DNA from: Cryobacterium roopkundense
GTDB taxonomy: Bacteria; Actinomycetota; Actinomycetes; Actinomycetales; Microbacteriaceae
Length of the DNA stretch: 64,000 nucleotides
Reading direction: 5' to 3'
Assembly (NCBI RefSeq): GCF_014200405.1
Contig: NZ_JACHBQ010000001.1
Coordinates: 1,674,001-1,738,000, forward strand
Shown: in pieces, positions 26,357-33,780 of the stretch
How the letters are laid out: each line of letters begins with the position of its first letter
Position numbering within the stretch: position 1 is the stretch's first letter
Position numbers and translations under genes: made by a program
Notes under the pieces: model-generated
Database searches by the model: none
The model's input: the letters and a program-made list of their open reading frames with translations, nothing else
Told to the model about the DNA's origin: nothing

Positions 26357-27348
26357 TCATGGCGCTGATGCGCACTCTCGAGCAAATGGCCGAGGGTGAT
26401 ACGGCAGAGTTTGCGGTGTCGTCGGCGAGCGAACTGGACCTCGTGCGCCGATGGTGTGAAAAGACGGGCAACACCCTCGTGAGCACCCTGATGGTCGAAC
26501 AGGACACTGGCCAGGTGACCGTCGGCCGAGGCCGCCCGCGAAACCCCGGCAGCATGATTCCCCCCGACCGGATGCCCGGAGCGCGCCTGTGGCTGTACAC
26601 GAACTTCCACTGCAACCTGGCCTGCGACTATTGCTGCGTCGCGTCGTCGCCGAAGGCCGATCCGCGACTGCTCGGCATCGACAACATCCAGGCGCTCGTC
26701 ACTGAGGCCGCCGACTGGGGCGTGCAGGAGCTGTACCTCACCGGCGGCGAACCGTTCCTGCTCCCCGACATCGACGTTATCGTGCGCGCCTGCGTCGACC
26801 GGCTGCCGACCACACTGCTGACCAACGGGATGCTGTTCCGCGGCCAGGGGTTGCGGAAACTGCAGGCGATGCCGCGGCAGGGCTTTGCACTGCAAATCAG
26901 TGTGGACTCGCCGACCGCCGAGGTGCATGACGCACACCGCGGCGCCGGGAGTTGGGGACGGGCCCTTGCCGGGATTCGAGTGGCGCTCGATGAGGGATTC
27001 ACCGTGAGGGTGGCCGCGACAATCTCGGCGAATGATGATCCGGCCCTTGACGAGCTGCATGCGCTGTTCGACGGGCTCGGAATCCCGCGAGCGGATCAGA
27101 TCATCCGTCCGATCGCCCTTCAAGGCGTCGCCGAAGAGGGGGTCGCATTCACGCGCGAATCGCTGATCCCCGAGGTGACCGTGACGGCGGAAGGTATCTA
27201 CTGGCACCCCGTTGCAGCTCTTGACGAGAAGGCACTGGTGAGCCGCCAGATACTGCCTCTGGCTCCCGCACTCGACCGGGTGAGTGAACTCTTCACCGAA
27301 CAGTGGTCCTCGGTCACGTCTGCCACGTCCATGTTCGCCTGCGCCTGA
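26350..27348 (+). CDS. Radical SAM protein with N-terminal TusA-like domain
   Basis: A 332-aa protein. Residues about 1-60 resemble a TusA/SirA sulfur-carrier fold: VIMALMRTLEQMAEGDTAEF, then LVRRWCEKTGNTLVS, lacking the N-terminal CPxP active-site cysteine but keeping the RWCEKTG cysteine (C36). Residues about 78-290 form the radical SAM barrel, with the cluster motif CNLACDYC (C88, C92, C95, followed by C96) and GGEP at 132-135 (LTGGEPFLLP). It ends in ...SMFACA with a final Cys. It could modify a peptide, a cofactor or a sulfur compound; no precursor peptide was found. The ATG at 26350 overlaps the upstream stop codon, indicating tight coupling. The longer frame upstream overlaps the previous gene and is not credible. 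Confidence 0.85.
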   Translation: MVIMALMRTLEQMAEGDTAEFAVSSASELDLVRRWCEKTGNTLVSTLMVEQDTGQVTVGRGRPRNPGSMIPPDRMPGARLWLYTNFHCNLACDYCCVASSPKADPRLLGIDNIQALVTEAADWGVQELYLTGGEPFLLPDIDVIVRACVDRLPTTLLTNGMLFRGQGLRKLQAMPRQGFALQISVDSPTAEVHDAHRGAGSWGRALAGIRVALDEGFTVRVAATISANDDPALDELHALFDGLGIPRADQIIRPIALQGVAEEGVAFTRESLIPEVTVTAEGIYWHPVAALDEKALVSRQILPLAPALDRVSELFTEQWSSVTSATSMFACA

Positions 27349-27365
27349 CACGAAACGGGAGCGCC

Positions 27366-27914
27366 ATGACCAAGACCACCCCCACCACCGCACTGCCATT
27401 CATCAACCAGATCGAGACCGGGCGTCCCACTCGCGTGGTTCTGGCCGCCGTCCGGATCGCAGTGGGGTTGATGTGGCTACAGAATGTGAATTGGAAACGC
27501 CCGCCCGACTTCGGGCAGGCTGCCGACAACGGCCTCTACCAGTACACGGCGGATGCGGTGAAGCATCCGGTGCTCGGGGCGTTCAGTTGGCTGGTTGAGA
27601 ACGTCATTTTTCCCAGCTTCGCGCTCTTCGGCTGGGGTGTGCTGATCGCGGAATTCTGTCTTGGCGCTTTCCTGCTCGTGGGCTTCCTGACCCGCTTCTG
27701 GGCGGCCATCGGCATCCTGCAGACCCTTGCCATCACCCTCTCTGTGCTGAACACCCCCGGAGAGTGGCAGTGGAGTTACTACCTGATGTTCGTCGCACAA
27801 TTCGTGATTCTGGCAACGGCCGCCGGGCGGATCGCCGGCGTCGATGGCCTGCTGAGACCCCGATGGTCGCTCACCCGCGGTCGACCGGCTCGGATTGCGA
27901 TGACGCTGTCATGA
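27366..27914 (+). CDS. DoxX-family membrane protein
   Basis: A 182-aa membrane protein with four predicted helices (VVLAAVRIAVGLMWLQNVNW, IFPSFALFGWGVLIAEFCLG, FWAAIGILQTLAITLSVLNT, YYLMFVAQFVILATAAGRIA). This is the DoxX/DoxD type, whose members serve thiosulfate:quinone oxidoreductase in archaea, or membrane redox and thiol-stress complexes in mycobacteria. It starts 17 bp after the radical SAM gene. Together with the TusA-like domain it suggests a link to sulfur or quinone redox chemistry. Confidence 0.85.
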   Translation: MTKTTPTTALPFINQIETGRPTRVVLAAVRIAVGLMWLQNVNWKRPPDFGQAADNGLYQYTADAVKHPVLGAFSWLVENVIFPSFALFGWGVLIAEFCLGAFLLVGFLTRFWAAIGILQTLAITLSVLNTPGEWQWSYYLMFVAQFVILATAAGRIAGVDGLLRPRWSLTRGRPARIAMTLS

Positions 27915-28303
27915 ACGCCAGCAGACGCACCGGTGCCACACCTTCCACCTCTGAGGTCTGGCGTACCCGTGGCCTGATAGTCGCCGGTCTCACCGTGCTC
28001 AGTTCGTTGTTCTCGGTGCTTCACTACACGCCGCTGCAGTTCGTCTCGGTGAACCTGATACAAGCACTCGTGCTGGTCGTACTCGGTGCCATCGCCGCGC
28101 TTGGCTGTCTACTGAGGTTGCCCGTGCTCCTGCTTGCAAGCGGAGCAATCCTGATTGTCGTCGGGCTGGTGCGCCTCGTCACCTACGATGCGACGATCGG
28201 CATCATTTCCGGCTCGGTCAACGCCGCCGCCCTAATGGTCGGACTGGGTATCGCCCTCATCTCCATTTGGACTACCTCTCGGCCAATGCCGGAGAAGAAT
28301 TAA
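27911..28303 (+). CDS. Small four-helix membrane protein
   Basis: A 130-aa protein of unknown family, made almost entirely of hydrophobic helices (TRGLIVAGLTVLSSLFSVLH, NLIQALVLVVLGAIAALGCL, LPVLLLASGAILIVVGLVRL, SGSVNAAALMVGLGIALISI). Its ATG overlaps the DoxX stop codon as ATGA, so it is the last gene of the operon. It could form a complex with the DoxX protein; nothing more can be said from the sequence. Confidence 0.75.
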   Translation: MNASRRTGATPSTSEVWRTRGLIVAGLTVLSSLFSVLHYTPLQFVSVNLIQALVLVVLGAIAALGCLLRLPVLLLASGAILIVVGLVRLVTYDATIGIISGSVNAAALMVGLGIALISIWTTSRPMPEKN

Positions 28304-28313
28304 CAACTCCTTG

Positions 28314-28481
28314 ATGAGCAACCGAAGCGGGGCGTTGCGTATCCGCAACTTCTTCGCCGAGCTCCTGCCCGCGGGCACCGCACTCGACCCTCTCGCGGCC
28401 GAGATGAGGGTGTGCAGTGACGACGTCATCGCGCTGTTGGCCCAATTCGGCCGGGAAGTCGTGGGTGGCGTTCAGATTTAG
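28314..28481 (+). pseudogene. HipA N-terminal domain fragment
   Basis: A 55-codon frame reads LRIRNFFAELLPAGTALDPL, AAEMRVCSDDVIALLAQFGR and EVVGGVQI, the pattern of the HipA N1 domain (NFF.LLPEG ... LL..FG.D..GA(V/L)). The kinase domain and the true N-terminus are missing. It starts 10 bp after the operon's last gene and is a relic unrelated to it. The intact hipB with another truncated hipA follows at 28862. Confidence 0.65.
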
Positions 28482-28609
28482 GACCCGGAGTCGCTGGGGG
28501 AGCCGCGCACTCCCGCACTCGCCCCGCGTGACGCGACCGAAGTCCGGCGGCACGATCCTGGCAGGGGTGCGAGACAAGATCGTGCTTGCTCGACAGGGCG
28601 ATCATCGGC

Positions 28610-28788
28610 AACGCGTCATCGAGCGGTACGAACGATCACAATCGACCCACGCAAACACAATCGTGCGCTGGAGCGATGTCGGCAACCGCGGCGGCCACTT
28701 CGCCGCCCTCGAAGAGCCGCAACTCCTCATCGACGACCTCCGCAGCGAAGTCCTTATGGTGCCCGGATGGCGCGTGACGGGAATATGA
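28610..28788 (+). pseudogene. Epoxide-hydrolase-like C-terminal remnant
   Basis: Near the end of an open frame the stretch RGGHFAALEEPQLLIDDLRS appears, the characteristic C-terminus of epoxide-hydrolase-like alpha/beta hydrolases, including the catalytic His in GGHFAALEEP. Upstream, ANTIVRWSDVGNRGG fits poorly, and the N-terminal 250 residues are absent. A 380-bp stretch (28482-28861) otherwise holds only this fragment and the promoter of hipB. Confidence 0.6.
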
Positions 28789-28861
28789 CCGGCCGCTTGC
28801 TTGACGGTAATTTGACTGTCAGGCATTCTGAAGGGGATAAGGCCGTCACGAGGAGAGTGTT

Positions 28862-29131
28862 ATGACTGCACGTGGAGAAGTGAAGGGTCCCGAGGGTCTG
28901 GGCCGAATGTTGCAGCAGGGGCGCCTTGTGAGTGGGCTGACGCAGCGAGACCTTGCCGAGAAGCTGGATACGGACCAGAAGTATATTTGGGGTTTGGAGT
29001 CGGGCAAGAACACGATTGTGCTCGAGCGCATTTTTGCGATCATGCGGGAGACCGGTGTTCGTATGTACATGGAGGTTGACGACCGGGCGGATGAGTCCGG
29101 TCCCGGCGGGGAGGAGGAGGCCCGTGGCTGA
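28862..29131 (+). CDS. hipB: HipB-like antitoxin (XRE helix-turn-helix)
   Basis: An 89-aa Xre-family protein: GRMLQQGRLVSGLTQRDLAE, KLDTDQKYIWGLESGKNTIV, LERIFAIMRETGVRMYMEVD. This is the HipB-type antitoxin pattern. It is preceded by an AGGAGAG ribosome-binding site and by a candidate -35 (TTGACG at 28802) and repeat TTGACTGTCA that may be its operator. The hipA toxin gene starts inside it (GTG at 29124) but is truncated, so the antitoxin is probably an orphan. Confidence 0.8.
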   Translation: MTARGEVKGPEGLGRMLQQGRLVSGLTQRDLAEKLDTDQKYIWGLESGKNTIVLERIFAIMRETGVRMYMEVDDRADESGPGGEEEARG

Positions 29132-29240
29132 CCTACGCGTGGAAGTCTACGGCGAGCTCGAAATCGCATTCGGCTGGTCTGGGTTCACCCTGAGCAGCTT
29201 CGGGTCGTTGGGGGTTGGCAACTTGTACGTTCGGTCGTGA
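29124..29240 (+). pseudogene. hipA: hipA toxin gene truncated by repeat R2
   Basis: The GTG start overlaps the hipB stop as in intact hipBA operons. The first residues, VADLRVEVYGE, match HipA proteins. After about 13 codons the sequence changes to repeat R2 (AAATCGCATTCGGCTGGTCT), and the frame closes at 29240. The kinase is therefore absent. The junction marks the exact end of an R2 insertion or deletion event. Confidence 0.8.
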
Positions 29241-29400
29241 GCTCGATAGGCATCGATGGATCTGGGCACATTCGTCCAGGTTCAGGCAAGAATGAAGCGG
29301 AAATTAGCCTCCATTTGTGCAGGAAAGCTGCGGGTTCAGGCCGTAGCCGAACGACGCAGAAATCGCGGGGGAGAGGACGACGGCGGGCTTGCTGGACATG
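29155..29400 (+). repeat. Dispersed repeat R2, copy b
   Basis: Starts with AAATCGCATTCGGCTGGTCT and GAGCAGCTTCGGGTCGTTG, shared with positions 290-350, and ends with AAATCGCGGGGGAGAGGACG, shared with 505-525 and 38500-38520. It truncates hipA. No coding function is recognised. Confidence 0.6.
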
Positions 29401-29529
29401 CCAAGGCCGTCGGCGCTCAGCGCTCTGACTGATGCGTGCGGTGTGTTTGCGCGTGCCACTCACGGTCCACCGTCAAGCAGAGATGATGGGTGTCCAAGAG
29501 CCCGCCAGCCTGAAATGGTTGGCGCGTAT

Positions 29530-29650
29530 GAGCCAGGTCAGCGGGACTGACCTGCGGACAGGGTAAACGGGACTCTCTTGACGACGCGGGCCGTATAGAC
29601 CAGTCACCTTGGGGTCATTCCCATATGGGTCCGGCTTGCGGGCAGCTGGT
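29530..29650 (+). repeat. Dispersed repeat R3, copy 2
   Basis: Reads GGTCAGCGGGACTGACCTGC, then GACAGGGTAAACGGGACTC and later GGGGTCATTCCCATATGGGT. The same order of blocks occurs at 3339-3440. The ~430-bp gap between hipA and the next gene (29241-29669) contains only R2b and R3. Confidence 0.5.
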
Positions 29651-29669
29651 CGAGAGAACTATCTCGCCG

Positions 29670-29987
29670 TTAGATGCCTGGTGACGCCTTTGACCAAACG
29701 GGGACAAGCTGCTTGACGTCAGGAGGCCCCAGGAGGAAGGGGGTGACCTCGTGCTCGTAGTCGCGATAGGCGGCGGTGGTCAGGAAAGCGGCGGAGGCGG
29801 CCGCATCGCGATACACCTGGAATGCACACACGACGTCCGGGACGGCGGGGTCGACGCAGTAAAAGTAGGCGTCGTGGCCGTCGTTGGCCTGGACGGCCGG
29901 GGCCATGTGCCGGTGCCAGATCGCACGAACGGCATCGCGTTGACCAGGCTTGGTCCTGTGCGTGATCAATACGGCGATCTGAGACAT
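29670..29987 (-). CDS. ABM-domain (antibiotic biosynthesis monooxygenase-like) protein
   Basis: A 105-aa protein starting MSQIAVLITHRTKPGQRDAV, with a ferredoxin-like ABM fold: FYCVDPAVPDVVCAFQVYRD and a final LLGPPDVKQLVPVWSK. ABM domains include quinol monooxygenases such as YgiN. It is divergent from a TetR regulator 81 bp away and is likely controlled by it through the operator between them. Confidence 0.82.
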   Translation of the reverse strand: MSQIAVLITHRTKPGQRDAVRAIWHRHMAPAVQANDGHDAYFYCVDPAVPDVVCAFQVYRDAAASAAFLTTAAYRDYEHEVTPFLLGPPDVKQLVPVWSKASPGI

Positions 29988-30008
29988 GGTTGCCCTTTCG
30001 AATCTATC

Positions 30009-30057
30009 GAAACGAAGCGTTTCAGTTGGCAGCCTACACGGATCGTTTCGTTTCGTT
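30009..30057. promoter_or_regulatory. Candidate TetR operator between ABM and TetR genes
   Basis: A perfect 15-bp inverted repeat GAAACGAAGCGTTTC lies at 30009-30023, followed by a second related block, CGTTTCGTTTCGTTAG, at 30044-30059. Both are in the 81-bp spacer between the divergent genes. Symmetric half sites of this size are typical for TetR proteins. Binding is inferred. Confidence 0.65.
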
Positions 30058-30068
30058 AGACTCGCCCT

Positions 30069-30752
30069 ATGACCGATCAACACCGCGAGAACCCGATTCC
30101 TCCCTCTCGGCGTTCATCAAGCACACACGAAGCGATTTTGAGGGCGGCGATCGAGCTATTCGAAACATCTGGATACTCACGCATGACCATCGACGCGATC
30201 GCGGACCGGGCTGGCGCGAGCAAAGCCACAATCTACCGATGGTGGGCGGGCAAAGGACCGATACTTCTCGAAGCGTTCCTGTCTGGGGTCGAAGCTGACA
30301 TTGCTTTTCCTGACAGTGGGACCCTGCGGGAGGACCTTGTTGCACAGGTGTCCGCTCTCGCACACGTGCTCGGACAAACCAATCTGGGGCGGATGGCTGT
30401 CGCGCTGTTGGGCGAGGCCCAGCACGACACGCAGCTAGCGGCGGCATTCAGGTCGGGGTGGCTGGAGCCGCGGCGGACAGTCGGGCGCGAGGTCCTCTTC
30501 CGCGCCACTGAGCGTGGTGAACTGCGTGCTGATGTCGACCTCGAAGTCGTGCTCGACGGCCTGTACGGACCCGTGTACCTGCGGTTACTGTTCGGCCACG
30601 GTCCTCTGGACAGGCCCACGATCGAGACGTTGGTCGACCAGGTTCTGCAGGGAATTGCACGCCAGAAAGACGCTACAAGGAAGTGTTCGCCGGCCCACGC
30701 GAATCCGTCGGTGGAAACGGAACGCTGGGCCATCCTCACAGATGGCGCATGA
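30069..30752 (+). CDS. TetR-family transcriptional repressor
   Basis: A 227-aa regulator with the TetR DNA-binding domain at residues about 17-63: THEAILRAAIELFETSGYSR, MTIDAIADRAGASKATIYRW. A TetR_C-type ligand domain follows (LGRMAVALLGEAQHDTQLAA, LDGLYGPVYLRLLFGHGPLD). The regulator lies divergent from the ABM gene and probably represses it and itself. The ligand is unknown. Confidence 0.92.
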   Translation: MTDQHRENPIPPSRRSSSTHEAILRAAIELFETSGYSRMTIDAIADRAGASKATIYRWWAGKGPILLEAFLSGVEADIAFPDSGTLREDLVAQVSALAHVLGQTNLGRMAVALLGEAQHDTQLAAAFRSGWLEPRRTVGREVLFRATERGELRADVDLEVVLDGLYGPVYLRLLFGHGPLDRPTIETLVDQVLQGIARQKDATRKCSPAHANPSVETERWAILTDGA

Positions 30753-30983
30753 GACCCACTCGTCCCGTAAGGGGGTCCGTCTTCGACGCCTCAGGTTTAG
30801 GGCCGGCTTCTTCAACGTGATCTCGATGGGGCCCGCGAATGGTCTAAAGCCGACATGAGCGGGCGATTCGGCTCGTGCACGCGGTGGACCAGGCGGTCAC
30901 GCCCGCGAGCAGCCGCGTCGTCGGGCACGACGGAGTGGTGCGTCTTGAGCGCTGGGCGAGCTCTCACGTTGTAATCTTTTGTC

Positions 30984-31595
30984 GTGGAATTTGAATCGAT
31001 GCCCGCGGTGGCGAGTTGGTTGCACCGAGATGTTCGCTCCGGGTTCGAGGTGTTGTTCGTGGAGACCAGCCCCGGTCGGATATCTCTTCGCGGCACGACG
31101 ACCGCTGTCGAGGGCAACTCAACCTGGGCAGTGGGCTATGTCGTCGACCTTGACGAACACTGGAATACGCAAGGAGTTGTGGCGACAAACGCGACGGTGC
31201 GCGGCGAAGCCCGCCGTGCAATCCAGCGCCTCGGTGCCGGACGCTGGGCGATCGACGGAGTGCACGACCCTGCTCTGGACGGATGCTCCGACGTCGATTT
31301 CGAATCGTCGAGTGTCACCAACGCCATCCCGATCCACAGGATGGCGTTCGATGTCGGAGAGACCGTCGAAGCGCCCGCCGCATTCGTGCGCGCTGACGAC
31401 CTGTCTGTGGTGCGCATCGAGCAGCAGTACACCCTCGTAGGCATTGGTGACCGCGAGATCACCTTCGATTACATCTCGGTGACCTTCGGTTTTGCCTGCC
31501 GACTGACCTTCGACGCGAGCGGGCTCATTCTCGACTACCAGGTATCGCGGTTCGTCACGGCTAGCGGACGCTACCGGCAGCCAGGCCGAGGATGA
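30984..31595 (+). CDS. Putative glycolipid-binding (DUF1089) protein
   Basis: A 203-aa protein starting at a GTG, with the family features SWLHRDVRSGFEVLFVE near the start, WAVGYVVDLDEHWNTQGVVA, then GRWAIDGVHDPALDGCSDVD and VRIEQQYTLVGIGDREITFDY. This matches the 'putative glycolipid-binding' beta-barrel family. No signal peptide is seen. It stands alone, with about 230 bp of unassigned DNA before it. Confidence 0.82.
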   Translation: MEFESMPAVASWLHRDVRSGFEVLFVETSPGRISLRGTTTAVEGNSTWAVGYVVDLDEHWNTQGVVATNATVRGEARRAIQRLGAGRWAIDGVHDPALDGCSDVDFESSSVTNAIPIHRMAFDVGETVEAPAAFVRADDLSVVRIEQQYTLVGIGDREITFDYISVTFGFACRLTFDASGLILDYQVSRFVTASGRYRQPGRG

Positions 31596-31746
31596 TAAAC
31601 GTCGAATGCCACGATTGCTGGCGAATCCCCCTACCTGAGCACCAAAGCTTGGACTTTGAAGTGGTTTTCGGTGTGCCCGCTGTCCTTAACTGGCCCAGCC
31701 CGTTGGGGGGTTCCTCAATGGTGTGGTTTCGTCCTGCTGCAGGGCG

Positions 31747-32262
31747 CTAGTCGGTTACGGCGCGCTCGGGGCTGAGGTCGCGCAGCATGACGAGCTCGCG
31801 CTGGCCACCTGGCAACAGATCGCCGGGTTCGTCGGAGAGGGCAAAGCCGTTTCTTTCGTAAGTTCGTCGGGCTGCTAGATTGTCCGGCATCACGGAGAGG
31901 GCGAGCGTCGCTGCGCCAGTAGTCGCCGCCCAGTGCGCGATGGCCGTAATGAGCGCAGTGGCGACACCACGACTGCGAACGGCGGGGTCGACCCACATTG
32001 AGATGAGTTCGGCGCGGCTGGCGGGGTCGGCGGAGGGGGTCCCCGTGGCCATGCCGACGGGAACGTTCCCGTCGATGTTGACGGCTAGTAAATCGATCGC
32101 TCCTGGGATGGACAGACGGTCACGCCATCGGTCATCCGGTGCGTCGGCCCACTCTTGCAGGCGTGAGCCGAAAGCGCTGGGTGCATCGGTCAGGGCCGCG
32201 AGCCGCACCGTCCGCCATTCCCGCCAGTCGTCGACGGATAGGGTGCGCAACTCGATGGTCAT
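31747..32262 (-). CDS. GNAT-family acetyltransferase
   Basis: A 171-aa N-acetyltransferase: LRTLSVDDWREWRTVRLAAL at the start, NVPVGMATGTPS, the acetyl-CoA loop MWVDPAVRSRGVATALITAI, and LSVMPDNLAARRTYERNGFA. This order is typical of RimI-like GNATs acting on small molecules or proteins. Substrate unknown. About 150 bp without a gene lies between its stop and the end of the DUF1089 gene, the two genes being convergent. Confidence 0.87.
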   Translation of the reverse strand: MTIELRTLSVDDWREWRTVRLAALTDAPSAFGSRLQEWADAPDDRWRDRLSIPGAIDLLAVNIDGNVPVGMATGTPSADPASRAELISMWVDPAVRSRGVATALITAIAHWAATTGAATLALSVMPDNLAARRTYERNGFALSDEPGDLLPGGQRELVMLRDLSPERAVTD

Positions 32263-32450
32263 GGCCCGACACTACCGACTGGCACGACGTCGTGTGAAGC
32301 GACGATCACGATGGAGAGAGAGCTTCCCGAGTGAGTCTGTTGCTCCCAATGAGTGTCAAGCGGCTACGGGAGGGCGGCCGCGAGCCGCAATTTCGTCAAG
32401 CGTCCCCGTGCTGTGTCGAGGATCCGCACCGCCCATGGAACGATGGCCAC

Positions 32451-32885
32451 ATGGCATTTGGGTTGCATCACATTGAGATTTGGGTCGGTGACCTCGACAG
32501 CGCTCGAGAATCTTGGGGCTGGCTTCTCGCGCAGCTCGGATGGTCGGTCGATCAGGAGTGGGACAACGGCACCTCGTGGCGATGCGGCGACGTCTACCTC
32601 GTGACCACACGACCGCCGGCCCTCTCCGGTGACACACATGACCGGAGGCTCCCCGGATTGAACCACGTTGCGCTCCTCGGAGGCGCTCCGGCTGACATCG
32701 ACCGCTTGGCTGGAGAAGCAGCAAGCCACGGCTGGAGCTCCCTATACGCAGATCGCTACCCCCACGCGGGAGGCCCCGCCCACTACGCCGTCTACCTCGA
32801 AAACGAAGCTGGCTTCAAAGTCGAGGTAGTGGGCGCATCCTGCCCCGCTCAGGGTTCCCAACTGACACGGCATCGACGCAGTTAG
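32451..32885 (+). CDS. VOC family protein whose 3' end runs into repeat R1
   Basis: A 144-aa glyoxalase-like protein: FGLHHIEIWVGDLDSARESW, then LLAQLGWSVDQEWDNGTSW, GLNHVALLGGAPADIDRLAG and YAVYLENEAGFKVEVVGASC. The fold is complete at VEVVGA. The last ten or so residues (PAQGSQLTRHRRS) are encoded by repeat R1 copy C, which begins at 32853, so the natural C-terminus has been replaced. The ATG at 32451 gives the family's usual N-terminus. Confidence 0.8.
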   Translation: MAFGLHHIEIWVGDLDSARESWGWLLAQLGWSVDQEWDNGTSWRCGDVYLVTTRPPALSGDTHDRRLPGLNHVALLGGAPADIDRLAGEAASHGWSSLYADRYPHAGGPAHYAVYLENEAGFKVEVVGASCPAQGSQLTRHRRS

Positions 32886-32955
32886 CCACCGCGTGGTGTA
32901 GCCCCAGATCTGTTGCGCTGGCCGTCACCCTACGGGCGCGATAAGGAGCCGTCAG
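32853..32955 (+). repeat. Dispersed repeat R1, copy C
   Basis: Reads GGTTCCCAACTGACACGGCA ... GTGGTGTAGCCCCAGATCTG ... TGGCCGTCACCCTACGGGCG. The left edge lies within the VOC gene and supplies its stop codon. Together with copy D at 33566 it brackets a 610-bp block that holds only a truncated aminotransferase gene. Confidence 0.75.
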
Positions 32956-33009
32956 TGGCTTGAATCAACATTGCAAGTAACTTCTGAAAGCAGCCAGAAC
33001 GGGTACTGC

Positions 33010-33565
33010 TCAGACGCTTGCGAGGTGCTCGTGCATGTAGGCAGAGTGGAGAAGACCTGTGAACTCGGCATCCGCTATCAGTCGACGATCACCGATGCGG
33101 AATCGGCGATGCCAGGAGTCCACGAATTCATGACTACGCCGGCCATCTGCCCAACAGATTCGTTTCGACGAATGGGTTGGGTCTTCTGATCCACGCCAAG
33201 AGCATTGAGTTGGCGCTTGAGAATCTGCATTATTTCGCCGGAGAGGATGTCGGCTTCGGGCCAAATTACCGAGCTTCCATCCCAAAAAGCCAGGTTCCAA
33301 ATCGTCGCTTCGCTCAGTCGTCCTTCAGAATCCTCAAAGGCGGCATCATCAAATCCTTGCAGGCTGGCCTGGTGAAGAAGCAGCGTCTTGGCCACTTCGC
33401 CGACGTGCTTGACATGTGGCAGGTCGCGCTGGTGGGAAACAACGTCTAACTCCAACGGTCCCACTGGAGCCGCGGCGGCGTCTGTGGTTCTGGTCAGCAC
33501 GTCCAGATGAACCTCAGAGCGAGGGACAGCGAACTCTCCCGGGTGCGACGTGATGAAACAAGTTA
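33010..33565 (-). pseudogene. Class IV aminotransferase fragment with frameshift
   Basis: The minus strand encodes the C-terminal ~170 residues of a class IV (branched-chain-type, PLP) aminotransferase: DLPHVKHVGEVAKTLLLHQA, GFDDAAFEDSEGRLSEATIW, NLAFWDGSSVIWPEADILSG and MAGVVMNSWTPGIA. Around 33085-33110 the match shifts to another frame, which continues RIGDRRLIADAEFTGLLHSA to the stop at 33010. The N-terminus, including the lysine region, is cut off at repeat R1 copy D. The gene is broken at both points. Confidence 0.75.
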
Positions 33566-33670
33566 AGGTCGCCCTGTGACACAACATCGGCGCACCCTGC
33601 CGCCAGGTGGTTTGGCCCCAGATCTGTCGCGGTAGCCGTCCCCCTGCGGGCGATCAGTCGCCCTTAATCG
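33566..33670 (+). repeat. Dispersed repeat R1, copy D
   Basis: The best-preserved copy: CTGTGACACAACATCGGCG, then GCCGCCAGGTGGTTTGGCCC, CAGATCTGTCGCGGTAGCCG and a closing inverted repeat GGGCGATCAGTCGCCC at 33648-33663. The perfect inverted repeat at the end is absent or decayed in other copies. Confidence 0.78.
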
Positions 33671-33780
33671 ATTTCCAATCTGGAATGCTCGGTTAGCTCC
33701 GAAATCAGTCGTGCCCTAATGCACCTCCGAGCGTGTGCAAAATGTCGATTGGGTCGAGTTGAGGGCGCAATGTGGGCATC

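Noticed and set aside
26350..28303. Radical-SAM RiPP or mycofactocin biosynthesis cluster
   Set aside because: No small precursor peptide gene, no PqqD/MftB-like recognition domain and no peptidase or MftD/MftF homologue was found near the radical SAM gene.
28862..29240. Functional HipBA toxin-antitoxin system
   Set aside because: hipA stops after about 13 native codons; the kinase domain is missing.
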